Made by a program: the position numbers and the translations under genes. Below, in pieces: positions 37,501-43,089 of a stretch of DNA of 63,777 nucleotides. Source of the DNA: an uncultured Prevotellaceae bacterium (GTDB lineage Bacteria; Bacteroidota; Bacteroidia; Bacteroidales; Bacteroidaceae). The stretch spans positions 1 to 63,777 of the forward strand of contig CADCHG010000016.1 in NCBI GenBank assembly GCA_902801155.1. The letters are read 5' to 3'. Within the stretch, counting starts at the first letter, position 1; each line of letters opens with the position of its first letter. The notes beneath the pieces were generated by a model. It saw only the letters and a program-made list of their open reading frames with translations, did not search any database and was not told the origin of the DNA.

Positions 37501-40500
37501 AACCTTGTACTGGTCAGCACTTGTTGCTCCATTCTCGAATTTAGCAGAATTAATGGTTATGTCACAGTCGGATACCAAAAGACGAATGGTAGTAGTCGTA
37601 TTCATATCGCCTGCATCTGACGAGAAGGAGTATTGCGAACGTCCGATTATACCACCAACAGACAACATATGCTTTGCAACACCATACTGGGCAGAGCCTT
37701 CGTCAGTTATACTACAGTTGCTCACCTCTATGTTCTGTATTGTGGCATTTGCACCGACAACTCCAGCCAGCACACCAACATAGCAGTTGTTTGCCGTACC
37801 TGATGTGCCGTTATAATAGAAAGATGTATTGCCTGTATCATGAGTGAGTACGGCATTCTTGATGACAAGATTCTGTATAATAGCTTTCTGTGAGTTGCTC
37901 ACACCCTGAACAGCTCCGAAGAGTCCCCATACGCGATTTACCTCCGCATTCACATCACCAGCCTTCCATAGTATATTCATACCAGTAATGGAGAGACCCT
38001 TACCATCGAAGTGTCCACGGAAGCAGTTCTCTGCCTGATAATTATCCTTTACAGAACCGATAGGAGTGAAATCCGTCACACCAGTCAAATCTACATCCGC
38101 ATCAAGCAGATAATATGCCTGGTTATAGTCTGCCGTTGTCTTGCCATTGTATCCGTAGGAAGCAGACTGATTACTGAGATATGACAGCAGAAGCAACTCT
38201 TCCTTGTGACCTATGAGATACGGATCATCAGCCGATGTTCCTGAACCTGCAAATATAAGCATCGGTACAGCTGCCGACAGAGTTGCTACTGTACTGCCAT
38301 TCTTCTGTACGTCGATATGAAGTGAGAGGTTATCGCTCGGAATAGATGGACGGACGGAGCAAGTAGTTCCGCTACCAATCTCCTCGTCGTTGAGATACCA
38401 GCTGTATGTGTATTCATCAAGCTCGCGGCCCTTGATTTCGAGCGTGTGCAGATCCAAGCGTGGCAATCCTGCGTTATTGTCAACAACCACCATCTTCAGG
38501 TGAGAAAGGCCATAGCCAGGAGTCATACTATATACCCACGGATACAGATCCTCTCGTGTCCATACCGTCTCATTAGCAGTAGCAAGGAAGGTGGTGGCAT
38601 AGTCAGCCAACTCTTTCTGCGTACCCACATTCTGATTTGCCGCATTCACGTAGTAAATGGTTGACGTGGCATCTGTAGTGAGACCTGTGGCATTCTTACC
38701 GAATACCGAGCCTATGTTAGTAGGACCAGAAGGTACGGTGATTTTGCCAAGAGCATAGACATTCTTAACACATGTCTTTGCATTGGTCTGCCATTGACCT
38801 ACCACACCACCAACAACTATATTATTTGCAGTATTGACAGTAATGCCAGAAAGGTTAATTTCTACATCAGTAGAGATATTAATGAAACTGTAGTTATTGC
38901 TAGAAGTATTGATTTTTCCTGCTAAGCCACCAAAGTACAGTTCCTTACCGTTCTGTGCGCTTGCCGTGGCAGAAGCCTTCATTTCGGAGTTGCGCACAAT
39001 GACATTCTCTATCTGCGAATATTCCTTCACATTACCGGCCAGGATGCCTACACACCTGTTACCCAAAATGTTATCGCTTGCTTCCTTAGAAGCCACAGCA
39101 TCGGCAATGACGAGGTTCTTCACAACAGCCCATTGGGCAGCCGTACCCTTGATAATGGAGAAAAGTCCGAAATTGGCAGCTGCCGCATAGTTAGCATTCC
39201 AGTCTATATGCAGGTTGCTGATGGTATATCCCTGTCCGTCGAATACTCCGGCAAACGCGCCTACGCCCGTTTCCTCCATTCCGTTCATTGGTGACCACCA
39301 CGCATTGCCAAGATCTATATCAGCCGTAAGCACATAGTGCTCCGTATTCTCTGCATCAACCTCAGAAACATGATAGCCCATCCATGCGAGGTCGCTTGCC
39401 GTAGCTATCTGATATGGATTCTCAGCCGTTCCGTTTCCATTAGTCGGTGCACTTGCCATTGAACCGTAATCATACCATTCCTTTCGTGGTATGGTAACGG
39501 TACACTCGCCTATCGGAGAACCGCCATTAGAGATATGCACGGTGGCAGTCTTTGCCTCCATGCCTCTTGCCGTTTCTACAGAACTATCTGTGCCTATGGT
39601 TGTGCCATCCACCTTCCATTCGTAGGTATAACCAGAAGGAAGTGCCGAACCATCATCATTATGAATGGTAAGGATAGATTTGAAGGCATCGGTAGCTTTC
39701 ATCTTCTCCGTAGCCACGAATTCATACATGACTATCTTTCCATTAGCATCCACATCCCAGAAAGGACCATCCTCAGCCTCACGCAAGGCTGCAAGCACGA
39801 TGTTGAAATTGCTTTGATAGCTACCACGGTTCACACCTTGGGCATAGTACATGTAATAGTCAGGGAAACCACTTGACGCAGTATATGCAGGATAGATTGA
39901 CATATCGGCATTACTACCATTGGAACTATATGGAAGGATGGTCTTTGAAGCTTTTAATGCACTACCTATCCTGTTCTCTGTCCAACCGCTTACATCGCCG
40001 ATTGTAGCATAGCCTTCAGTGGTATAGCTACCGTTCATTGTCTTACCGGAATTGATCACGCTGGAAGTAAGCCATAACTGATAGTCATCATAATACCATT
40101 TACTATAATCTGCCACATTGGCTCTGGTGTTATTTACTCCAGAATAGTCATTATAGATAAATTCATTAGAATCCTTACTTTTCAGGAACGTACCAACAAG
40201 AGGACCAACAACGCAATACGGGGCTTTCACCTTACCACTATAATATAGTGTTGTTGGGATATAGTATGGATTATACAGTCTGCCAATAACACCACCAATC
40301 ACGAAATTATTCTTTGACAAATTGCCTGTTTCAACTGATTTGTAACCAGTAAAGTCGAAGTCGCAATATGCCACACATCGCTCAATAACTATTTGATTGG
40401 CAGCATTCGTACTGCCTTGATCCACAGTACTGCCGACAACACCACCAACATACATACAGATATTTCTGCAAAACGTATTGTTTACATTTACGTTTGGGTT

Positions 40501-41739
40501 TGACCCAATGTAGTTCTTACCATATTCAGAAAGGCTTTCGTATAGCAAGCAGTCTGTCACTTTGCAGTCTTTCTCCAACTTACCCACCATACCACCAATA
40601 CGGATATCAGCGGTAACAGCTGATGCATTCAGTTTACCAGAAAAATATATCTTCAATCCTGTTGTCTTGCATCGCGTTATGTCAGAATATCCATACGCAT
40701 TTCCATCCTTTCCTGCCCAACCAACGATACCACCAACTGCCATCTTTCCCAAATTTCCCCCAATGTTCATCGTAACATTCTTAATGGAGCATTTGGTGAT
40801 TACAGCACGTGATGTACTACTACCATACATACTCCCCACCAAACCCGACAGGTTTGGTCCGGTGAGTGAATAATTGGCAGTAATCGTAATATCCTCGGCA
40901 CTACAACCTTCAACCAACGATCCATTGTCCATACGACCAACCAAAGTGGCATAGTTACCTCCGTTGGTTATACTTCCAGAAATAGTGAAAGTACACACTT
41001 TTACAGAGCAGTTCCGAACAACAGAATATCCATTTCCGATTCTGCCAATAAAGCCACTACAATATGATGTAGAGGCCGATGCCGAACCTGAATTGACGGT
41101 TATATTTTCAGCAGAACAATCTTCCACCAACGAACCACTTTCCACATTTCCTATAAATGAACCAACCTTTACTGAATTACTAATATTAACACCAAAGGTT
41201 ACGGAAACCGTAGAAACACCGATATTCCTGATTTCACCACTGCTTACTGTACCAAGCAATCCATAGGATTTGTTTTGATTAGGCACAATGATTTCATAAT
41301 TACTGATTACAGGCTTAGCTCCATTACCCTTATCACCAACAAGATGCCCCTTGAAGGTTTTGTCTTGATGATAAGTCCATTCTCTGCCATCGAGGTTAAT
41401 ATCCGCAGTTATCTTATAGTAAGATGATGAGCCATTATATTGCGTACCAAAGTATGCCAGCTCCGCAGCATTGGAAATGATATACGGATCAGCCTTCGTT
41501 CCCGTACCGCTTGCAAACTTTGAAGCAACAGAACCGTCCCAAGGGTCCTGAGCATTAGCAGTAGCAAAAGAGAAGAAGAGGAGGAGAAGGAAGGAAAGGA
41601 TACGACAGTAGCCTCTCCCCCTGCCCTCTCCCATAGGGAGGGAGCCGGAAGGCGAAAGGAAGTGTAACATTGTATGTCCAAATGCCTTTATATTTTCTCT
41701 ATTCAATTCCATCTTATTGTATATCATTTTCTTCATCAT
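22504..41739 (-). CDS. Giant (6,411-residue) beta-helix surface protein with T9SS sorting domain
   Basis: The long N-terminal region ends in a signal peptide (RILSFLLLLFFSFATANA-Q64). GLUG-like modules start with GTGTKADPYIISNAAEL (~75), GNGTAENPYQIATASDL (~773) and GSGTSADDPYLIG (~1175). From ~2330 to ~4770 there are more than 30 turns of the form [IV][YF]GGG followed by a short beta strand, as expected for a right-handed beta-helix. At least three ~500-residue super-repeats start near 2960, 3450 and 3990. Another GLUG-like module is near 5600. The last ~80 residues (SLYTATGQLVRIF ... NGIYIVGKKKLSIK) fit a type-A T9SS sorting domain. It is the last gene after four fimbrillins on one strand; a giant adhesin linked to the pili is inferred. 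A palindromic repeat encodes part of the N-terminal leader. Confidence 0.87.
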   Translation of the reverse strand: MMKKMIYNKMELNRENIKAFGHTMLHFLSPSGSLPMGEGRGRGYCRILSFLLLLFFSFATANAQDPWDGSVASKFASGTGTKADPYIISNAAELAYFGTQYNGSSSYYKITADINLDGREWTYHQDKTFKGHLVGDKGNGAKPVISNYEIIVPNQNKSYGLLGTVSSGEIRNIGVSTVSVTFGVNISNSVKVGSFIGNVESGSLVEDCSAENITVNSGSASASTSYCSGFIGRIGNGYSVVRNCSVKVCTFTISGSITNGGNYATLVGRMDNGSLVEGCSAEDITITANYSLTGPNLSGLVGSMYGSSTSRAVITKCSIKNVTMNIGGNLGKMAVGGIVGWAGKDGNAYGYSDITRCKTTGLKIYFSGKLNASAVTADIRIGGMVGKLEKDCKVTDCLLYESLSEYGKNYIGSNPNVNVNNTFCRNICMYVGGVVGSTVDQGSTNAANQIVIERCVAYCDFDFTGYKSVETGNLSKNNFVIGGVIGRLYNPYYIPTTLYYSGKVKAPYCVVGPLVGTFLKSKDSNEFIYNDYSGVNNTRANVADYSKWYYDDYQLWLTSSVINSGKTMNGSYTTEGYATIGDVSGWTENRIGSALKASKTILPYSSNGSNADMSIYPAYTASSGFPDYYMYYAQGVNRGSYQSNFNIVLAALREAEDGPFWDVDANGKIVMYEFVATEKMKATDAFKSILTIHNDDGSALPSGYTYEWKVDGTTIGTDSSVETARGMEAKTATVHISNGGSPIGECTVTIPRKEWYDYGSMASAPTNGNGTAENPYQIATASDLAWMGYHVSEVDAENTEHYVLTADIDLGNAWWSPMNGMEETGVGAFAGVFDGQGYTISNLHIDWNANYAAAANFGLFSIIKGTAAQWAVVKNLVIADAVASKEASDNILGNRCVGILAGNVKEYSQIENVIVRNSEMKASATASAQNGKELYFGGLAGKINTSSNNYSFINISTDVEINLSGITVNTANNIVVGGVVGQWQTNAKTCVKNVYALGKITVPSGPTNIGSVFGKNATGLTTDATSTIYYVNAANQNVGTQKELADYATTFLATANETVWTREDLYPWVYSMTPGYGLSHLKMVVVDNNAGLPRLDLHTLEIKGRELDEYTYSWYLNDEEIGSGTTCSVRPSIPSDNLSLHIDVQKNGSTVATLSAAVPMLIFAGSGTSADDPYLIGHKEELLLLSYLSNQSASYGYNGKTTADYNQAYYLLDADVDLTGVTDFTPIGSVKDNYQAENCFRGHFDGKGLSITGMNILWKAGDVNAEVNRVWGLFGAVQGVSNSQKAIIQNLVIKNAVLTHDTGNTSFYYNGTSGTANNCYVGVLAGVVGANATIQNIEVSNCSITDEGSAQYGVAKHMLSVGGIIGRSQYSFSSDAGDMNTTTTIRLLVSDCDITINSAKFENGATSADQYKVDVAGIIGSMMSSGASGTMPWPNYTYYTGKVKAIGKAMVSPLFSVGAFRNNTRSDYDYYCNLYVGKINAAESAPVSNIFYDNRYKIYYDGAYRDITDSYPAISDNNAQRNPCDMGARTILSHSYYDTKWHHQKDLQDYYYQGVNYGAYVDLMDASAMSAVASAFSTGRSEATFNDEIKAFGFTFGADGKLHLGEVFDITFTDDNLGDASKFVHTLTVTNKLGDEGLTYKWYVNGEEKPYSNSEEIRLGVTPQLVYVKVFRGSDLKYTTEVIELPRGYVFSADYNPKYDFSGSFTVTPDETFTEGGYTYSYDWKEWSDGTTTTLHYTAQQCFDANRSYIESVTQGSTPVLEANWSADIYANPSNYTVTYKHIMTDVISAEEYAALSAGEQADYMSLGDGTYGKDSGITYTPISTNDTYTSSSSGKIPLSGGETVSGATLSGASQDKTYYCTVTATDAQWNTFVENHGTEDIYKDLIAKYETSFTTELTVKYIKSIIVYLHTKDTETINGVSYPSGNDENDGKTDQTPVRTWQKAYSLLKENAPWDENYIVLIGTSSREATCDQTGGNKGFSITSSLQGNAVSETYVQWKAKVDASHLAKNATITGMWEGVDYGGIIEAYEDGNNGVKYIGLFGDTRFQNITFNHDSRAKHSSYIFCQYNSLEMGEGVQMTGFTSNAPGYGTIDGAKTSSFQIYGGLNNDKRFRTDKGVLDMAAMEAAMPHGKEGFTITLKSGHYSCITPAGRQSTSNQINGLMGTPNMPIKCTVTIDIDRAYNDAHNQFGADYDCGIIAASHEGPMYADLDIVIKSGYVARVVNGHMGNQKNFTFEYNGRNYRFPDNTYSGRANILVDPRDGDNSKVIITELYGGSTGRGFTGGITIKNPFYGYSTVTINGGTFTILPKNNPKKNMIFSGIFGAGAGGYNGVGDDENPTVDEHIAYWNSDSTVVLYGPYADAKGKFVSVKCYNPNDPTNPYTMVDPAKTNTNIVINGGIFGSSTQPIDGIYAGGSGFMSPSLFNDRGVVPSKYGGNIYGKAGETVSTLTITGGTFYCDHGIFAGGRGTDKFYSEDAYAGTPSDYTELGKTYGNVVLNINGGTMYCNVYGGGAGVAEAKLLNNSTYGTLTNMARLTGNTFVNIGGTAKILSYNGVGGNVYGGGMLAAVDGTTTVNISGNAEIEGNVFGAAQGITNDVSITTIPHTLTPYLLHTPENATLFGIVNGNTVVKTSGNPSVNGDIYGGAESAITNGSTSITLNGCTLNGNIYGGGLGALTGGTSATTATDAQVTASADIKGTTYIKVDKVDYASSSNDYYLYGGGNMASKVEGKTEIIVNDCTTKGQMSVYGGGYGTMAPVSDTYTTINDFTTKEGDYGLATIFGGGNAGPVSGGATVTLNGGQVFGDVFGGGNVAPVGTVYPADGTDEEKEDYIRHYPALYGTEISMQGVGPVVYGNIYGGGNKADIYGNAVVNISKGAFAGEIFGGGNGDITTNPISFANVIGSTSVYIDGATVVWNRKWNRTLKRFYDWNGEWAGENWDEFLAGEESAPIFINNHNIYGGGNRACRVMPIADTETGGLASVEVTKGFCGYELLSTEAWKNAYNDSKNPHFYVFGGGYGAYTSVAETKVYVAVSEQQSEGATTDMQLAKATNHTLEPEDGSYRKKAKRNGGTDNASIGVYDDSYGVAGNTVLGVLGGGYAGLVIGDTDVKVGGNTYMHRVYGGGYGQLDAYTMLQQGTEIYDGKTRDNLGEVGGNAAVLTDGGYIYGDVFGGGAGVESAIVNGTLTDFKDMARVHGMTSVTISGKTQVFGSVYGGGDVANVGEENTSATAEPESRTIFDVEDMFLPPRRYEHANAQSFVNVIGGDIFGEVFAGGNGRRKSEASDYTTLGRVEGNTLVHVGDSTLADGSTIVPTIWNRIFGGCSYGTVNGSTFVHIEGGKLGHNIFGGGLGDAADDAPEAQTNGTYADIKGNTTVKIDGGKWLWNQLADNQGNIVVWKDATQVVANNLSELRTMSAAKFIGLLKKYADSRFFNIDASGKCSFVIAHNIFGGGRDACNVAGKAKVTINHSPIARLTDDEGNSINLLDETTVGGLCWYASISNINNPQFSVFGGGWGINTRVGETDVYVGPGARFDYTGAKLVLKPYDDDVEGTSLKYDGTNEANNERFYFTIAPGNLGKEPYAYINEDISEYVIFENALLDDFNAVGPEERIRLYGSFDGGNSDTHTFLRYRAKRLAMSLGALTCAFMDIHGGGFSGYVTGDTKVVTDCQLACRNVFGGGLGSLPTNPTGNETYGEVGGNTSVILHSGFVSLNVFGGGAGVESYKDGDTFIDFPDIARVKGKTHVEVWGEAMPMTSDIPNPDGEGYQTYDKERVLVFGNVYGGGDVANVGTVKTETCEEITLDNQDSKEFTTSVYIYGGGVFSSVFAGGNGRTKNMCNDYTKLGAVYGNTRFCVENTVRKYPYVNDDELDKPVIPYLWNRIYGGCQNGTVYGNTFMDFNGGYIVYNMFGGGWGNVDSLTVNGVNIVNPDGITSADVTGNTNIIVRNAEAKVNSLWDSKNRIWTEAHVVSKNGEQRIYSPQYDPDLKKFNVNHNIYGGGNVACKVGGNTYVTMTKGLIPKSLQAVSGVSTDDIGGFFNTNEWMEIYHKVGSPHFCVFGGGYGENTLIENNTNVNVSLEKEEMLIKDADELHDASQLHAHFLSRQSVMDVVGGGYSGPVRGVTNVTIGGETFLRRAFGGGFYAPVGAAEVTINSVDCRDIFGGGLMGDVGFTDESMYNDYLAANPDKKGIVTLNIGPNGNTGESLYVHDNVYGGNDVSGDILNKTILNISAGHVFGNVYGAGNGDYLYAVGRNGEKKVTVNEYYKMGRNTYDLVYTVPLRSFMTSIAASSPAQRMVNCSSYRPKVQNVEINLSGPSADNRLELGGVYGGGNSATVNNLNGNKPVVTFHFGSNLNIKNVFMGCDGDAMFDGSEKYRKAYEDLNSLHLEDAIDWSHIPGNHAITMQYLPVSHENRPKVYQHLLDLYFQSVEMDVQPIVYWADDMQNVTIGSFYCGGNRGNMNVEPDENGNMVTYTFPSSLVITDKIVGGCNMANYRMPYSGILHKGGYLLGARGKDAIKLNVECQFLPYVGENGVMEGANVYGGCYTSGTIVGDVHIDMKSDMLANITPAELAETKAKNLAVCSIYGAGYGSLAYVRGNTHVDFGKDVAKNRFATATRYDTEAHGATTNYIYGGGQQGNVVGNSYVRIYNGHVASSVCGGSYSGIMWGSTHVLVGYPKYYTVQKSGTYHLQRTDKWNSEVKNEDGSEMVKKTINLLEGDIISEEVFDAIHSYDAGHTQATMGEHGNFSNIVTTSSGVNWNSIDIKIDEAVYGGGYALASGSSVAAGTYTVKKFDGVESLGEEDSGEWKDESVGTIGFGGNTTVLVWDAPTSETSFTTDHISVSSQTMNERTDIAPTDDIFGYYYQTADGHYKYIYTEGYNVTSTSNLPDAVTRDGKIIIYEYNGDGGMYGDGHLSFAEGFRSGELYGYGFAGKTPDNARIVNSFQRMDMLRLTDCAVTLLGARDYNISEISATPYSIARVGEIQMVSLNVRGTDGNIVTSTSGNILAATTAKRSRNYLGLSNNIHYCGAIYSNVAFADDYRAANGAKTTSSPSYLAVKQSYIDNRNSEGEEHPNSEDFIKRNDGTAANMIGIASGYALKVQNIKTVASSEEIIYGPVVGVVEIALVNVRDDEGGGYVYAKNIHSRKAAGAKQHAPRKKAISTDAPEVEGAEDFLQTSGNFVFPHDASRGRYIVDDCFSHGYDAQESLAVKDDIHYWYVTGTHYYYNTTITGYTYNSSSEPYLKFNSDNHDALMNLVGTPLGSAVKLKNVTWRSAHTENYEGDIEMRNIDPNSDAYQKYQLVIGATSATTYDGLYDYSGVTPETDKGAYYVNVPFTSSTGSEVGTFVGTTEIDGANIVLQLIDKANNSGAQYYQEHMSEPCKVTIDLETDVSEVTYTYTIYLTINYVQGPDVTGAVKVVNCALPGEMIEVNKGSIQIGADHSMPQCATVYRIGPRVKDENGEWRFKKDSNDKEIFYTYEVGYPYLKEKGDDNATSEMLADVIYDESNTTNPCIRIPAYYFMDGYGVQYCFKVLGLNELFLVPMDDDSKLEIHNYHRMEPRRSGGGIYEGEDALDLHIDLAAQRAANSEIPEPRIYIEDETDLLRFATFINEKKDEFSEVGTKNDFGANMQFVMQDNVTVGSDYVAPDNFKGTFHGDGHAITGIANNASLLKAIDASANIHNLGLVSGRIVSASSSANNPSLHCCYEYGHNTVYRIDGTAFTGYAKEDWRYGKVAYDLNQYYLHKRYVDGTGSLENTQDYVEKYYENGDYLYSGYSFDNHYEGSEFIRNSFIPNYGYAATTHDTSHPIDESRAVVDEEGNVTYRPLMNENLIEGGKPKNDYFFFGQILNADTKDCPEGIANLTVPAAIAKDEESNAFRLYEDMKNRVYRAGGYYGSKNNNGFYYNSDAYVHDNGITAIDFYGYNGLNYTDATNIGGNISRAAGTGMDFYYPVSDYGMNNISLDEGVTRNLLLYARSASDLNGVLATFKYSDTYGETPATPESNIRAHVINQAVTPTTEFLHLVERTVDNKNSEGGDCFNNDFNCPIAFVVSNRAWYTRVPRYYAANKNDAWEGISLPFSVNRVEASFNGEISHFYGETDANAANATEANTTNVGHEYWLRGLTASTPAADSQPIKATFTRPGAELFTGGTLTGDYRYFNSHFADIYGDIYEDNNFSIYRTARDFSGYYFQQAYVPYIVSFPGATFKEFDLSGDFNQSLSLGEHGVWDADTDAHGFSFREVATKPQNVTFSWYGNNPKVSNLNIENANLIGVTDDSAVSTTAGVVTHRGAFSAQNDDDTYGIDDSGTSFSGYERDILPFRTYMTITGSSSPGKAFAKPESILIYEDTGIEELPQNDEEENDGLRIYAKDRKIYVESPAALSLSLYTATGQLVRIFNVVPGTNTYSGFANGIYIVGKKKLSIK
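41611..41659. repeat. GC-rich palindromic element inside the leader of the giant gene
   Basis: This 49-bp stretch is the near-perfect reverse complement of 41916-41964 (they differ at about two positions). It contains CCCTCTCCCATAGGGAGGG. It lies within the coding frame of the 6,411-residue gene and encodes residues ~27-43 (SPSGSLPMGEGRGRG), just before the hydrophobic core of the signal peptide. It supplies an in-frame ATG at 41634. Confidence 0.8.
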
Positions 41740-41775
41740 AACTGTAAGTGTTTTTAGTATTGATATTATTTAGGA

Positions 41776-41842
41776 GAGTTTGTTTGGTTTAGAGTTTAGT
41801 GATTAGAGATTAGAGTTTAGTGATTAGTGATTAGAGATTAGT
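41776..41842. repeat. AT-rich simple repeat (TTAGTGATTAGAG)
   Basis: This run of TTTAGTGATTAGAG and TTAGTGATTAGTG words has a period of 7-8 nt and lies in the gap between the last fimbrillin and the giant gene. Similar words are found at 43024-43050, 44388-44450 and 60718-60743. It is a degenerate simple repeat between genes; no function is evident. Confidence 0.65.
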
Positions 41843-41915
41843 GTAACTTAAATTGGCTTTCCCTTTGGCCGCCGAACTAAAGTTTCTTCACTATTCACTT
41901 TTCTCTTTTCACTTC

Positions 41916-41964
41916 CCTTTCGCCTTCCGGCTCCCTCTCTATGGGAGAGGGCGGGGGGAGAGGC
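41916..41964. repeat. GC-rich palindromic element after the 350-residue fimbrillin
   Basis: CCTTTCGCCTTCCGGCTCCC continues into CTCTCTATGGGAGAGGG, an inverted repeat. It ends 1 bp from the stop codon of the gene at 41966. It is an inverted twin of 41611-41659 and a relative of 7951-7993. Its place between a fimbrillin and the giant gene would suit an attenuator or mRNA-processing site. Confidence 0.78.
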
Positions 41965-41965
41965 C

Positions 41966-43018
41966 TCATCTCAACACCACATCAGCCGTTTCCTTATCTC
42001 CATCGCTGAGAACGTAGAGGAAATCAGGCTTCACGGTTGCATATATATCGAAATATTTACCTGCTTCTTTAGAAGTGAATCCCAATGTGAGGGTATTCTG
42101 GGCGATACACCCCTTACGGGTGAGTTGATCATTTTTATCATATACATCATATTCAGCAACTATCAGAACAGTTCTGAGATATGCTTTTTCCTCTTCTATC
42201 TCATTGACAGTTTCAAAAAGCGAAGGGGATTTTGGATTGACATGAAACTCCAGACAATTACGACCTACGACTGTTAGCGCATCCCCGGGAGCAGCAGGGG
42301 TAGCCGAAGCTATCAATGTTGAAGCATCATTTTTATCATATACAGGCTTTCCATTCGTTCCCAAACCTGTACTACTATATATATTCAAATTAGTAAGGCG
42401 AATGGTTCTGATAGCCTCCACCTCGCTATTGACTCCAAGCACGAAGCGCACAAGAACTGTGTTATGCTTCAATGGGAAATATACTCGGAGATTCTGGTTT
42501 TCCGTTATACCTGTACCTGAGAGATAGTCAACAGAGCTGAACAAAGGAATTGTCTCAGAGTCCCATACATTATCATAATTAGTATCTTCCGTGAAACTTT
42601 CAGGGATAACAGTCCTTGCCTCATAGTTAAATAAGGTATAGTTTTCCTCTATTATCTCGTCAGCAGGAGTAATTCCGAATTCTGTAACACCCTCGGAATT
42701 GAGAGCTCCCGAACTTGACATGTTCGTCAACGTCAAATCCAACTGGGATGCAGCATCAATCTTACTTGTTGCCTTCACAAACACCTTATACAGAACAGGA
42801 GTCATAGGAGGGTCTAACCTTGTCAACTCTCCACGTGTCACAGCCTTGGCTGTATTGCTGTTGAAGATTCCTTCCTTCCAGACATCAGCAAAACCAACAC
42901 CAAACTTCACATCATGCTCGTCGGCATTGTCCTCAACCGCATCCTTTGAACAGGATGTGAAGAGCATACCAACGAATATTCCTAATAAGGTATATATATG
43001 TAGAGTTCTTTTTTTCAT
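41966..43018 (-). CDS. Fimbrillin-like lipoprotein 4, operon 2
   Basis: This 350-residue protein has lipobox LFTSC (cysteine 23) and VTRGELTR around residues 60-67, the conserved arginine site of the other fimbrillins (R62). The mature part is beta-rich, with RVYFPLKHNTVLVRFVLGV and a C-terminal strand region (GKYFDIYATVKP). It is shorter and more diverged from Mfa-type pilins than its neighbours, lacking the WEYVG and KYWD segments. It could be a minor or tip subunit. It is 71 bp after the previous gene, with an AT-rich simple repeat between them, and is followed by the palindrome and the giant adhesin gene. Confidence 0.72.
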   Translation of the reverse strand: MKKRTLHIYTLLGIFVGMLFTSCSKDAVEDNADEHDVKFGVGFADVWKEGIFNSNTAKAVTRGELTRLDPPMTPVLYKVFVKATSKIDAASQLDLTLTNMSSSGALNSEGVTEFGITPADEIIEENYTLFNYEARTVIPESFTEDTNYDNVWDSETIPLFSSVDYLSGTGITENQNLRVYFPLKHNTVLVRFVLGVNSEVEAIRTIRLTNLNIYSSTGLGTNGKPVYDKNDASTLIASATPAAPGDALTVVGRNCLEFHVNPKSPSLFETVNEIEEEKAYLRTVLIVAEYDVYDKNDQLTRKGCIAQNTLTLGFTSKEAGKYFDIYATVKPDFLYVLSDGDKETADVVLR

Positions 43019-43089
43019 TCTATCTATTGATTAGAGTTTAGTGATTAGTGTTCAGGGGTTAATACCAACTCGTATTTTTCACTTTTCAT

